Positions 1 to 14,900 of a DNA stretch of 64,000 nt are shown in pieces. Numbering within the stretch: position 1 is the stretch's first letter; each line of letters opens with the position of its first letter. The notes under the pieces are model-generated. The model saw only the letters and a list, made by a program, of their open reading frames with translations, ran no database searches and was not told the DNA's origin. The DNA comes from Mangifera indica (lineage: Eukaryota > Streptophyta > Magnoliopsida > Sapindales > Anacardiaceae): contig NC_058147.1 in assembly GCF_011075055.1 (NCBI RefSeq), positions 1,984,001 through 2,048,000 of the forward strand, read 5' to 3'. Position numbers and translations under genes: made by a program.

Positions 1-327
1 GCGAACTCGACAGCTTCCTTCCCAACTTAATAAAATTACCATTTAACTTTAGTAAATACAAAGTATATTTGTGCCTTTTCACCAACTTAATAAAATAATA
101 TATTTTATAAACAAATTTAACAGAAATATGATAAAACAAAATTTTCAAATTTAAAGAAAAGAAAAAGTCATTCCATTAAAGTCGGTGTGGAACATAATAG
201 TTGGCAATACTTATATAACGTTTCTAGAATGGCCGTTCTTGTACAGTATACGCCATCACCATTGAATCTTTTACTTAAGTTATACGCAATGGAATAACAT
301 ACGGAACGGAATATATGGCTAACATAA
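1..327. other. AT-rich non-coding edge of window
   Basis: There is no open reading frame of note and no recognisable repeat boundary. The sequence is AT-rich spacer running up to the first inverted-repeat element, which starts near 337. I see nothing in it that I can name. Confidence 0.5.
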
Positions 328-336
328 ATATTTTAA

Positions 337-1495
337 GGCCAAAAAACTCATTCCCACCTAAAGTGTAATGACATCCTGAGTTCGTACTTTCAACTTTTAA
401 AAATTTAAATACTTATTTATTATTCAAAATTTGTTAAACTTTTTTATTAGAATTAAAGATAAAATCATTATTTTATTAATAATATTAAAAAATTATAATT
501 TTTTCTCTTTTCTTCCTTTAAGTTTTGAAAACTAATAACTTTATTTATACTTAAATATTTTAAGTTTTAAAAAATAACTATTTCCCCTACCTAGGTTTTC
601 TCTTCTCTTCTCTCTGACCACCACACAATCATTGGCACCATCGTCTTCCCACCCTCACTGTCGAAATTATTCAAACGACCTCCCATGATGGTCATCCAAA
701 TGATTATGACAATGAAGGTGAAAAGAGGATGACACCGATAATGGTGTGGTGGTCGAAGAAGGGAGAAGAAAAAAAACTTAGGTGGGGGAAATAGTTAATT
801 TTTTAAAATTGAAATGTTTAGATAGAGATGAAGTTGTTAGTTTTCAAAATATGAGAAGAAAAATGAAATAAAATTATAATTTCTTTAATATTACTGATTG
901 AATAACGATTTTATCCTTAATTTTATTAGAAAAGTTTAAAAGATTTTAAATGATTGGTGAGTGTTTGAGTTTTTATGATTTGAAAGGTATGAGTTTAAGA
1001 TTTAGCCATACCTTGGGTGGGAATAAAGGCCAAAAGCCTTATTCTTACCCATGTTTAAATTTTAAAATTCAAAATATCTATTTGTTATTTATTTATTTTA
1101 ATTAAAATTCTCATATAAATATAAAGTAAAATTATTATTTTAATAATATTATTAAAAAATAATATAATTTATTATATTATTCTTTTTAGGTTTAAAAAAC
1201 TAATAACTTCAATTCTATTTAAAGTTTTTTAGTTTTAAAAAGGTATATTTTCTCCTCTAAACTATATAAGAAAAAAACTAAATTCAAAAGAAAAATGTGA
1301 TTTTTTAAAATTGAAAAACTTTAAATTAGAGTAAAATTATTAGTTTTTAATATCCAAAAAAAAAAAATAAATTATATTATTTTTTGAATAATATTATTAA
1401 AATAACAATTTTATCTTTATATTTACTCAAAATTTTTAATAAAAATTAGATAATAAACAAATATTTAAATTTTCCAAAACTTCATGTAAGAAAGT
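337..1495. mobile_element. Compound pair of MULE-like foldback elements (A and B)
   Basis: Unit A runs from a GGCC at 337 to a GGCC at 1028-1031. Its two halves are inverted copies: the left end reads GGCC..CTCATTCCCACC and the right end reads GGGTGGGAATAAAGGCC. Inside, left segments such as TTTTGAAAACTAATAACTT return inverted on the right near 835-850, and a GC-richer centre (about 610-760) carries the palindromic CACCATCG / CGATAATGGTG pair. Unit B starts at the same GGCC (1028) and runs to about 1495, again as two inverted arms, but its right end is eroded. The 9 bp outside A (328-336) do not match those after 1031, so no target duplication is visible. The pair may be a tandem or composite insertion. 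Family membership rests on similarity to the better-bounded copies at 29622 and 59169. Confidence 0.6.
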
Positions 1496-1725
1496 TTGAA
1501 AATTCACTAAACTCAAATCAAACAACTCAAAATCAAGTTGTTTCTTACAAGAAAACTATAGTCTATGCCCACAATAATGTCTTCTAGAAGCAACCAAGTA
1601 TTAGCTCTCATGACCCCATCTTATAGTCGTAGCAAAGTATTGAATTTATAGTGATAAAATGGATGATTCTTTTATATACAATTAAAAATAAAAAAGTGTG
1701 GTCCCAGCCTGAGGTGATACTTGAC

Positions 1726-1731
1726 CACGTG
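1726..1731. promoter_or_regulatory. G-box (CACGTG), distal, upstream of DFR
   Basis: A palindromic CACGTG core lies about 735 bp before the DFR start codon, in the context TTGACCACGTGAG. G-boxes are bound by bHLH and bZIP factors. Its use here is inference. Confidence 0.35.
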
Positions 1732-2291
1732 AGTTTGAAATAAATGTTATTTTCCTAAATGAGTTATTATAAGTTTGAACATTACTTACGTTATTTTAAT
1801 TTGAAAAGTTATATTTTTTTTCAAATTGATTTAGGACAGGCAATTAAATCACACCAGCCTCTTATTATTGACATCATTATTCATTGTAGAGTTTCCACCT
1901 CTTTTTTATTTAGAAGAATATATAATTGGTAGGTTGAAAAATTCTCGAATCTCATCTTGAAAAATACCCTGTATGAGAGGAGTAAATCATGACAAAACCT
2001 AAAATCTGATCCTAGTCAATTAATTAGAAGAGCGGTAAAAAAAAGTCATGACAATGTCGTTTATGCTTGGATTAACTTTTTATTCGAGTCTACAAGTAAA
2101 GGCAGTTTCTATCGAGAAATCACCGTTTCATCGAATCTGTCATTGAAAAAGGCCTTACTAGGGAAGCGACAATGTCAATAAAGCCGGCGGCACGGGTGAT
2201 TTATCAAACCCAGTCTTTGATGATGGCAAGTAGATTGGAGGGTAGAGTAGACTGTAATGGAGGGTGTGGGAGCAGGTGGAACTACCACAAA

Positions 2292-2321
2292 CACGTGCGA
2301 CAACGATCAGTTAATCACGTG
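2292..2321. promoter_or_regulatory. Paired G-boxes in the DFR proximal promoter
   Basis: Two CACGTG cores lie at 2292-2297 and 2316-2321, about 141-170 bp before the DFR start codon and about 50-80 bp before the TATA-like box. DFR genes are commonly activated by MYB-bHLH-WD40 complexes, whose bHLH partner recognises E-box/G-box sites. The paired sites fit that scheme, but occupancy cannot be seen from sequence. Confidence 0.5.
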
Positions 2322-2371
2322 GTTGAAATTGTGCTTCAGAGTATCTGGTGGAAAGATAGAATTACCGGCGA

Positions 2372-2379
2372 CTATATAA
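2372..2379 (+). promoter_or_regulatory. Probable TATA box of DFR
   Basis: The sequence CTATATAA lies about 83-90 bp before the DFR ATG. This is a plausible distance for a TATA box with a short 5' leader of roughly 50-60 nt. Confidence 0.45.
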
Positions 2380-2461
2380 TCATCTGGATTCGCTTCCAGA
2401 CATTACAACGGAAGCTTTGTACAGAGCCAGGCACAAGTAACTAATTTGTGTTAGAACAAAT

Positions 2462-3900
2462 ATGGTTTCAGAAGTTGTTTGCGTTACTGGTGCGTCCGGC
2501 TTCATCGGTTCATGGCTTATCATGAGACTCTTAGAGAGAGGCTACAGTGTTCGAGCCACCGTGCGGGATCCCAGTAAGCTTGCTTCCTTTTTCTTCTTTT
2601 CATGGTTGTGGTTTTTGAAAACTTGTGGTCTGTTAACAGGATTTTAATGGTGGCAGATAACATGAACAAAGTGAAGCACTTGCTAGAGTTGCCAAACGCA
2701 AAGACCCACCTGACTTTGTGGAAAGCTGATATGACTGAAGAAGGAAGCTTTGATGAAGCAATCAAAGGATGTACAGGAGTCTTTCATGTCGCCACTCCCA
2801 TGTTTTTTGATGCTAAGGATCCTGAGGTATGATTTCATCTTCAAATTAATGAGGACCCAATTTGTTGACAAGATGAAAGAAGTGATAATTTTGTGGGTTT
2901 CAGAATGAAATGATAAAGCCAACAATAAATGGGATGCTGGATATCATGAAAGCTTGTAAAAATGCAAAAACGGTGAGAAGACTAGTATTCACATCATCTG
3001 CAGGAACCCTGGATGTTGAAGAACACAAAAAGCCAGTTTACGATGAATCCAGTTGGAGTGATCTAGAATTTGTCTTGGCCACAAAGATGACTGGATGGGT
3101 TTGTATTTTGATGATGATCAAACTCACACACACACAACAAAAAGTTTAACCACCATTAGCACATTACTGAACTTGTTAATTTGTTTATGGGAACTAGATG
3201 TATTTTGTATCGAAGACCCTGGCCGAGCAAGCTGCCTGGAAGTTTGCTGAAGAGAACAACCTTGATTTTATCAGCATAATTCCATCTCTTGTGGTTGGTC
3301 CATTTCTAATGCCATCAATGCCACCTAGTTTGATCTCTGCACTTTCACCAATTACTGGTTCGTCTTCTGTTTGTACATGTTTGTGCTTGCCATTGTCATA
3401 ATTTAAAGAAACCAGACTTTAAATTTACCTTTTTTTAACAGGAAATGAAGATCATTATTCAATTATAAAGCAAGGCCAGTTTGTGCATTTGGATGATCTC
3501 TGCAACTCTCATATATTTCTGTATGAGAAACCTGAGGCAAAAGGTCGTTACATCTGCTCTTCAGATTCAGCTACCATTCTTGAAGTAGCAAAATTGCTCA
3601 GAGAAAAATACCCAGAGTACAATATTCCCACAAAGTAAGCCTAAGTCAATTAGCTGGCCAATCTTGAATTGATTGCTGTTCTACCTAAATTTAAAGTTTT
3701 GTCTAATTAGTCAAGCACTGTTGCTCAGGTTCAAAGGCGTGGATGACAACTTAGAAAATTACAAATTCTCTTCTAAGAAGCTTACGGATTTGGGATTTAA
3801 GTTCAAATACAACTTGGAAGATATGTATACAGGAGCTGTGGAGACTTGCAGAGCCAAAGGACTGATTCCTCTTTCTCATGAAAATCGCATCAATGAGTAG
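2462..3900 (+). CDS. DFR: Dihydroflavonol 4-reductase (DFR)
   Basis: This cytosolic NADPH-dependent enzyme reduces dihydroflavonols to leucoanthocyanidins on the way to anthocyanins and proanthocyanidins. There are six exons: 2462-2573, 2657-2826, 2904-3098, 3198-3357, 3442-3634 and 3729-3900, all GT..AG, giving 333 residues, a usual DFR length. The N-terminal Rossmann motif [11 protein letters not shown] is at residues 8-18. The short-chain dehydrogenase residues are Ser126, Tyr161 and Lys165 (YFVSK). Family-typical blocks include [16 protein letters not shown] residues 51-62, VFHVATPM at 79-86 and the C-terminal [14 protein letters not shown]. The residue that affects substrate choice (Asn133 in grape DFR) is Asp131 here, an Asp-type enzyme. 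Paired G-boxes and a TATA-like box lie just upstream. The alternatives in this superfamily (anthocyanidin reductase, cinnamoyl-CoA reductase) fit less well, because the [14 protein letters not shown] and [20 protein letters not shown] segments are DFR-like. Confidence 0.93.
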
Positions 3901-5717
3901 ACCAATGTCGGTGTCACAGACAGCAAACCACCACCAAGTCCCCGCTTTTCAGCTGCGCATTGTTTCCTTGGTTTTCTATGAGATCCTTTAAGTCTTCATG
4001 CACTTACTCCATTACTACTTACTCCATTATGTCTTAAAATAAATATATACATTTAATAAATGCCTATTATATCATGTCTTCCATTATGTGCGTACTTACC
4101 GTAAGAAGTCATTGTCCTTCATGAAACATTTTCCCAATGTAGAAGAATTATTAGGCCATTCCCTGCCAGCCACCACAATATCATGTTGGAATTGAGATTC
4201 TATTCTAGTGGGGTTTATTCAAATTTGGATTAAACAAAGCTAAAATAAGTTTGAATCAAGAGAATTCAAATTTAATCTTAAGTTTATAAGTTTAATATTT
4301 TTTACATTGAGTTTGAAGAGCGTTTGGCATGTTAATTTTTCGAACTTTAAAAAAATTGATATAAATCAATCAAAACAATATTGTTTTAATTAATATATAT
4401 AAAAATGTGTTGTTTTAATTATTTGACTTAATTATAATATTAAACCGGGTTTAAAATTTAGTTTAATTTAATATTATAATTAAATCTGAGTTTATCTCGA
4501 TTCGAATTTACCTTTAGTTAAAGTAGATATCATATCTTCGGTGCGGGAGAAACTCAATCATTCACCTACTATACTTTATTATTATTAGTTATCATAATCT
4601 TAACACATATGATATAACTTATCCAATTTTATTTTTATATGTTGGTTGTTGAGACAACTCAACTTTAACTAAATATATAATAGAATATGTTATGATGCAA
4701 TTATTAAGCAACCCAAAAGATTTTATTCATAGTTTTGAAATTTGGACTAACTAGTTTGAACAAGATTTGATGGCAAGTTCGATCCGAACTTGCAACAAAT
4801 GCGGCTTTGACTTTTTGATTAGGGTGAACCAAAAGCAAAAACTATCTTGATTCTAGGTTTGACTATTGAGTTACCCCAATTACGGGATTGTTTGGTTTTG
4901 TGATATATAAAAATTATATTGATAATTTATCTTTTATTCCTTATATTATCTTATTTGATTTTTCAGTAATAAAATATTATGATAATTTTATATTACCAAT
5001 GATAATGTGACAAGTAATATAGGTGATAACCTGATTACTATATTTACCTTAGGTATTAAAAGATTATTAAGATAATCTTGATTTTATTATAATTTTATTT
5101 TTATTTATTAATCTTTTAGTACTAAAATACTCTCATTTTTAATTAATACAATAAATAATATGAAATATATTTTAAAATAATTATATCTAAAGATATTTAA
5201 GTAAAATAATATCTCAGTATTCTTTTATTATTTCTAACTGAACATAATTATTATGCATACCTATTAATTTTTACTAAATTTTATTAAATATAACAATTAT
5301 TTATATTTAATAATCTTTCAAATAATTTATATTTAAGATAATTATTTTTTTTTTATAATAAAATATTACTTAAATGGAATGCCCTTTAAGGATTTGTGTG
5401 GTTATAGAACTCCAGCCGTTGCTAGGGTAATCACAAGGTAAAATTCATTAACGGACACTGACGGCCGGTAGAACATTGATAGTTTTCGAAACTAAGGGTA
5501 CTAACTTGATACACTAAACTTTGGGTGGTAGTATGTGTTTTGGTCTTGAAACAATTATGGAGTGATTAGTGATGCAAGGGCAAAAGGTCACATTCAAGTG
5601 GTCCCCACATCAGGGGCATTTACGTCAATACAACTCACTAACTGCAAAACCCGTGTAAAACCCACGCCGTTTACATTTCACTCTCTCCCCCTCCCGAAGC
5701 TCTTCCCACCAAAAACA
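3901..5717. other. Spacer between DFR and OTC
   Basis: This is very AT-rich and non-coding. The DFR 3' region has AATAAA-like signals near 4037-4060. The stretch about 4190-4530, with GGTTTATTCAAATTTGG-type and GATTCGAATTTACC-type ends, resembles a worn copy of the short TIR family seen elsewhere in the window. A frame open across 5562-5717 joins the OTC frame but has no ATG, so I treat it as promoter and leader. Confidence 0.4.
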
Positions 5718-8045
<2,328 letters not shown>

Positions 8046-8954
8046 TTGTGCTATTCATGACTAGTGCCTACCCTTTATGAAGTCTTCTGAAGTTGCAATC
8101 ATTGCAAACCCTTTCAATTTTCGGTTACATATTTCAGTAGAACAGCTGTAAAAAGGATTTGTATTTTACCGAGTGTTTCCTGCAATTAGTTTTGAAGTAG
8201 TTACTGTGGTTTAAATCGAAGATGTACAAAAATTCAGGTAATCCTGTGCTCTATAGTGCGCATCTCCCTTGGATAGGGGCAGATTCTAGTTTGTTTATCG
8301 GCTCAAATCGAACGAACTTGAAATGATTTTGATTTAGACAAATTCAAGCTTGAGTTTGAGTTTACAAATTTATATTGTTAAATTCGAATTTTAGAGATAT
8401 TCAGTTCCTTAAACTTGTGAGTTTGAAAAAACCCAATTTTAATTAGTTAAAACGGTAATGTCTTAATTAATTTAGCTTAACCATGATATAGAATTAAAAC
8501 CGAACTTAAGTTTGATTTGGTACTATAGTCAAACCTGTACTCAGTTTTCTTAAAGCCAAATCGACTCAAATTGATTTTAGGGAAATTCATCTCTATGCTT
8601 GAGTTCAAATTTTTAAAACTGAGTTATACGAGAACTGGCTTTATGCCGGAGCTGGGCTAAGCACTCAAATCCAGCCCTATCGTTTGGAATAATTTTGACA
8701 GCTAAGCAGCTGGCAGAGACAATAAAGTATAAAAAGAATGGCTAAAGCTTGTTTCCAACTAGTTATACCAGGCTGCAATTACATAATATATACTTGGGAC
8801 CGCAGAAAATGCATTGTCAAAGTACAATTGTTTACCACGTTACAAATGACTATCAGAAAAACAATGGATAAAATTTGTTTCCTATTTGTAACGGCTTGTC
8901 ATAATCATGAATTGTGTACTTCCGACTACACTCCATTGAAAGACAGACGATTGT
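8046..8954. other. Convergent spacer between OTC and auxilin-like gene
   Basis: This holds the OTC 3' untranslated region, a short TIR element (8272-8681), and the probable 3' untranslated region of the minus-strand auxilin-like gene. I found no coding sequence that I support. Confidence 0.5.
8272..8681. mobile_element. Short TIR element (second family)
   Basis: The left end GATAGGGGCAGATTCTAG and the inverted right end GATAGGGCTGGATTTGAG match with few changes. The interior is low-complexity sequence built from AATTCGA / TTGAGTTT words, as in the copies at 19047, 43646 and 46086. No open reading frame is present. The target duplication is not clear. Confidence 0.5.
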
Positions 8955-11900
8955 CTAGCGTTCCTCAGCGCTGAATTTGTTCCAAGCATCCTGAGACAAC
9001 AGATAAACAAAGAATAGGTAATTCATATGGATACTGCCATACCGGTAACTGCTCCTAGGTAAGAAGACAATAATTGATGCATCATTGATTAGGTGTGGTT
9101 TTGATCTATGTTGAGTCTGAGTTTGCGGTCAACTTGAGCTCAAATCAAAGTCATATGCCTAGCTCAAGTTCCAGTTCAAACTGATCATAGTTGATGTGCA
9201 ATGTCACCAAAAAACTATCGACAAGCTGAACAATATTTTTGGAAAAGTGAACAATATCACTGATAGGACAAACAATATTATTGAATAGATAAACAAATCG
9301 ATTTTCAACCGAGTTTCTGATTTGAAGCTCTAATTCAAGATTAACTTGTTCAAATTGAGTTGTAGATTTCTATCTAAATCAACTCAGATCAAATTCACCC
9401 TTGTCAGTGACGTCTGCCAAGAGAGTCTTTTAACATAAGCTAAAAACAAGCTTGGATACATAGGAGCAGCAACTTCTCTCAGGATCTTTTTTTTTTTTTT
9501 TCAAATATTAGAGCAAGTTTAGCCATCTGACAAATAAACTTGGTCATTGGTTATCATAGACAAACTGATAATTCTTTGCAGACACATCATCCAAAATTAA
9601 TAGTTTCTTAAAGCAAAAAAATAAAAATAGAGAATTTAAATTTGAAACACACCTTTAGAAGATCAAAAACCTTCTCACATGTGTACTTTTGCTGTGTGCT
9701 TGCACCTCGCTGCTGTAACTTATCCGGATGGACAATAAGGGTGGCCTTTCTATAAGCTTTCTTTACAGCAGCAGCTGCTACAAGATCTGTAAGAGGAATT
9801 GGCTGCCAGCCACTATCAGGCCCAAGGATCTGCAGATGTCAAAGGTGGAGTTGAAGCAGCTGACAAGTGATACTATGAAATTCGCCTAATCTAAAAGGTG
9901 ACTAGTCACTCCTAACAATGTCAAAAGGTGCTTAATGAAATCATTAAGTGGGGAGTGGGGGCAAGGAGCGGCAGATAAAACCTCCAGTACTCAATGAGAG
10001 TATTCACATGATAATGCAATACCAGCATAAGACTACGCATTAATGATTTTATTTCTAGCATGAAGACATTGAGTTAGCAGTCAATGTACCTTCCACGATA
10101 ATTTATTGACAACTGTAAGTTTTACCCAAAAACTAGGAGGCATCAGAGTATTTAATCAAGTACTCACATCTATCCTGGTTCATTATCATGCATCACAGTA
10201 GTTAATGCAGTCATCTTGTCAGCATGTAACAAAACAAGGGTGTACCTAGACTAAAATTTGATGGATGGAAAACTTTTGATCTATCCAGCACCCAGATTAT
10301 CTACATGTTCTGCTAAAACTTTGATTTGTTCAACGGTGGGAAGCATATAGATACAAATTTATGGAGCATAAGTAGAAAGCTGGCACATACATATTGCAGA
10401 GTTGAAAGTAGTGCACGCAGGTTTCCAGCCTTCCCGCTTGACCACCTTTTGATATTAGCATCTAGAGCTTCCGCTAATCTCTGTCATTGATGATAAATCC
10501 AGGAGAGTAAGAGAAAATTTCAATCAACAGAATTAATTGCAAGAATTACTTAACATTTTCGATAAGATCATTACATTTCTCTCTGCTTGCTCTTTCTTTG
10601 CAAGAAGGTCACGCATATTCTTCTCTGCAAGAGCTTTGGCCTGAAGAGAGCAGAAGGTGTACATTAATCATGCTACAGGTCAACAAAGGTCATATCTAAT
10701 CTCCGAACAGAAAAGGAGGCTTACTGCACGCTCTGCTGTCCGTTTATCCCTCTCCAGACTAGCTTTATCCTTCTGAATTGATTCACCATTAACTCCAACA
10801 AAATTATCGTTAGACTGAGGAACTGCATGAAGCAAAGAGCAACAAATGTTTCAGTAAGAGCAGTAAATATGTCTAATCTCCATAATAATCCAATAATGAT
10901 AATAATATGCAATGATAGCACTTTACAATATCACATACCACTATTATGAGATGAAGTAAGATGTCCTGAACTTCTGGTAGGACCTGAGCTTCTATATTGT
11001 GAATCCTGCAGGAGATTCTATCATTAGTAATTTGCCATGAAATAGAACATTGGAAGATTGAGGCCTAACAGATAGTGCAGAAACTCACGTTGGAGGTGAA
11101 GTTCTGTTTTATCCCATTGTCTCTGGAAGCACCAGAGGATTTTACAGCTTGATTTCTTGCCACTGCAGCAGCCTTCTCAGACATTACTTTTTCTAGGGCA
11201 CGTGCTCTGGCCTCTGCAGTTGCTCTCTCTACCGCAGCACGCTCAGCTTTAAGTCTGGCTTCCATAGAAGTCTTGTCATTTGCCTCTGCAGAAGCCTTCT
11301 CCGACCTTCCTCGGGCTTCTGCCATTACCCTTCGACGTGCTTCTGCATTTGCTCTCTCAACAGCAGCTCTTTCTGCCCTTTCTCGGGCTTCAGTCAAGGC
11401 CCGTTCACGAGCTTCACGGACTGCTCTTTCTACAGCTATTCTCTCCTTCTCCTTTTCCCTTTCCCTCTCTTTTATTTGATCTATTTTTCTCATATTCTCC
11501 TTCTCTATTTCCCCTTCTTTCTGCATAGAACATTCGGCTTCTGGGATTTTAGAATAAGTCTCTTCATTTCTTTCTGTGTTCTGGCTTGTCTTGATACCAT
11601 TAGATATCTCTGCCATTTCCTCTTCTGCTTGAAAGATACTAGGTGGCCTACTGCCATCCGTATTCATCTCACTGTCAACCCAACTCTCACTGGAAAATTG
11701 AAAGTCACCCTCTTCTTCTTCCTGTTCAATTGCAACAGCAACTTCCTCAGCATCCTCAAAGATGTCTTCTGATTCACAAGGCAATTCTTCAACATGCTTT
11801 TCACCATTACAGACAGTCACAGTCACAGTCACAGATGCCTCTCCATGTGGATAATTTAGCTTTTGTGGTACATCCATATCAGTGTTTCCTTCATTTACCC

Positions 11901-14900
11901 TATTGCAATTGAAAGCAACAGCTGCGGTTGTATCATTTACTTGCTTCTTAGTCTCTTTGTGTTCAAGGACACTCTGTTCCAATCCAGCTATTTCAACTTC
12001 AGAAACCTCTTTTGTCTCCAGTTCATTCACCACTTCAGCAGAATTTGATTCTGTTTCCATACCTTTGCACTCAGAAGAAGCTGGAGAAACTTCCATTACC
12101 TCCCCATTTTCTTCATGTCTGGGTATCTTCAGAGATACATCATTTTCTTCATGACCAGAGGGTCCCAGGGTATCCCTTAAAATCCCAATTTCTTCCTGCT
12201 CACATACATTAATAACTGCCTCAAAATTATTCTTACAGTGGTTAAGAGCCTCTTGAGTTGCTTTCATCTTCTCATCTGCTGCTTTCTGATCAATCCCTGC
12301 TTGCATTTGTCCAGATTCTGTGCATTCACAACCCTCTTTCTGTCTCATCATATCTATGATTTCATACGTCTCTTTCAGTAACTTCCCATTTTCTTCTGCC
12401 TCTATAATATTTTCTTTCACTACTTCACCATCCTTGTCTGATTTTTCCTCGCATTTTTTGCCATCATGAACATCATATATCGTCACCTCAATCTTTTCCA
12501 GATCCTCAGCTATATCATATACCTTTTCAGCCTCTTCTCCACAGTGGACATCTCTTTTTCCTACATTTCCTTCAGCAGTAACAGCTTCTTTTTGTTGCTT
12601 GTCAAATTCTACCTGGTCACAAGCTGCTTTTTCCTCTTCTTTTCCATTTTCTTTATGATTGAAAATCTCTTTTGATCCAGCATCATCCTCTTCCTTTTCA
12701 GGAAAATCTTCAGATCGAGCATCACTTTGTTCTTGTTTAGATATCTCTTGTTGTTTCTGTTCAGTTTCCAACCACTCCCTCTCGGCATTTAGTGTCCTCA
12801 TCTTCATACATTCATCGTAATTAGATTCTTGCATTTCTAGATTCTTCTCATTTGCTGTTGGTTCCTGAAACCTACTCAGTTTCATTTCAGAAGCTTCTTC
12901 TTCATGGGATTCTTTAAACATCGCCTCCATTTCTTCCGCCAGCCCAGCAGCCTGTAATTTCTTTCTATCTTCTTCCCGATCATGAACCTCACCCAACTTT
13001 GGTTTGTCAGCACATTCTTTCATCTCACAAGCCTCTTCCACTATATTCAGCTTCCTCTCAATTTCTTCCTGTTTATAAGTCTCTTCAGAAACTTCTAATT
13101 TCTCACCATTTTCTTCTGGCTTCTCAAAGTTATTGATAGTAGAGCTTTTCTCTTTCAGTTCATATTCATTTACTGATTCAATCCTATCATTTACTTCTTC
13201 CCACTCATGACCCACTGGAGTTACTTTGTTTTCATGTTCATGTGTTTCATCAGAAGCTCCCTTGGCATAACTTAGGTTATCCCTTTCTGTGAAGTCCAGT
13301 GCCACTTGGCTTGATTTTGCATTTTGTGTTCCTACCCCAGCAACTGGCACTTGAATATCAACTTTACATTTCTCCCATTCCTCTTCTCTGGATTTGTTTG
13401 CTTTATCTATGGTTGTACTTTCTCTTTTCTTCTTTGTCTTTGAGACATTGTTAGGTCTCAGCTTCACATGGTTTTGAAGACCCTCCTTCTTTCTTTGCAT
13501 TATTTCTTTTGCAATTCTTATCCTAGCTTGAGCCTCCTCGATTGCTTTTTTCACAGCAGCTGCAGAGGAAGCGGCAACTGAATTTACATCTACTTCCTCA
13601 TCAAAATAAGTTGGTGAACAAATATCTGCAGCATCTTCAGAAGAATGACTATCAGAAAACCCAGACTTTGAAGTCATTGGTACCTTTGAATCACCTTTAT
13701 TATAACCAGTAAGTGGACAGGTTGAAGACAGTGATACTTTTGAAGAATGTTTCCTAAGGTCAATTTCATAAGCATCAAGTGGCATATCAATTGAATAGGA
13801 TCTACTCCTATTCGATTTATATTTAGATTTAGCACCATCTCCAGAAACCTGCTCTCTAGCACCCCCAGGTGAGCAGGTTGACACAACTTTCCTGCCAGAT
13901 TTGCCTCTCACTATCTCCCCACTGAAACTACTATTATGGGAAGTGTTATTTGGTACTGATAATAATGGCTTATCACCTCCATTCATCTGTGAGGGAGCAA
14001 CTTCATCAATTAAATGAGTATGACCTGGAACATCATGACACTGAGCTAAGTTTTTTGTCCCGGTTATCCCATTCCTTCCTCCTTCCTGGGTTTTATGGTA
14101 AAACACTTTTGACTGTTTCACACCATCTAATGACTCATGAGTGGCTTCTTGTGACAATACTTGATTTTCTACTGAAAAGTTAGAACTATGTGCTCCTCTT
14201 TCAGCTGGTGTCCTACAAAAAAGCACATCATGATCAATTTCCCATCCATAAACACCTACAAAGTTGTTTCATTCTCTGTTTTTATGAACAAAAGAATAAA
14301 AAATGCCAGATAATAAACAAGTTATATAAAATATGGATCTTTCTGTGCATTTATTGTAAAGCCTGAAATTTTTCTCCACATCTCTATCATAGAATAGATA
14401 AGTTCCACTGTAACAAAAAATCTAGCAGCATGGAAAATGCATTTAAAGTAAGCTCCAAAAACTACAATATTATTATTATTATTAGTGTGAGTTCTAGTTC
14501 GGTACAAATATAAGTGTTTTTCGGCCGTTTCCTGCCACTTTATCTGCTAGCACTTAAGCAGAAATGTAAAATGGGTTTTCAATTTTCAGTAATAAAAAAC
14601 CCCTGTCTACTCTTCAATTTTAGGAGAAAACTCTTAATTCTTCCCACTTTAAGGAACGATCTTTATCTTTTACCAACTAACTAAACCAGTTTCCCATGAG
14701 TTTTCCATCCGCGGCGAAAATGAAAGAAAAAAGAAAAATGAATATTCCCGACAACCAAACATGCCTTAATTTCAACTGTTATCCACTTCATCAACCAAAA
14801 ATAATAATTAATAATAACAGAATAAACGCTTATAAAGTAATTAAATAACTACAACTTACCTCGCCTCTTCGATGCAGCTGTCTCTGTTCTTTGGTTTCAC

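Larger units (their letters stand above)
1496..2461. other. Upstream region of the DFR gene
   Basis: This is non-coding sequence leading into the DFR gene. It contains three CACGTG cores (1726, 2292, 2316) and a TATA-like sequence about 2372-2379. An open frame at 2172-2444 has no recognisable product and lies across the inferred core promoter, so I do not call it a gene. Confidence 0.5.

Noticed and set aside
2172..2444. 90-codon frame just upstream of DFR
   Set aside because: It overlaps the G-boxes and TATA-like box of the DFR promoter and has no recognisable product.
5562..5717. Longer OTC frame beginning upstream
   Set aside because: The upstream extension has no ATG. The ATG at 5718 gives a normal transit peptide and a normal length.
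11273..12675. Several plus-strand frames opposite the auxilin-like gene
   Set aside because: They are shadows caused by the repeated Glu/Ala/Arg codons on the minus strand. Their products are Leu/Ser-rich low-complexity with no support.
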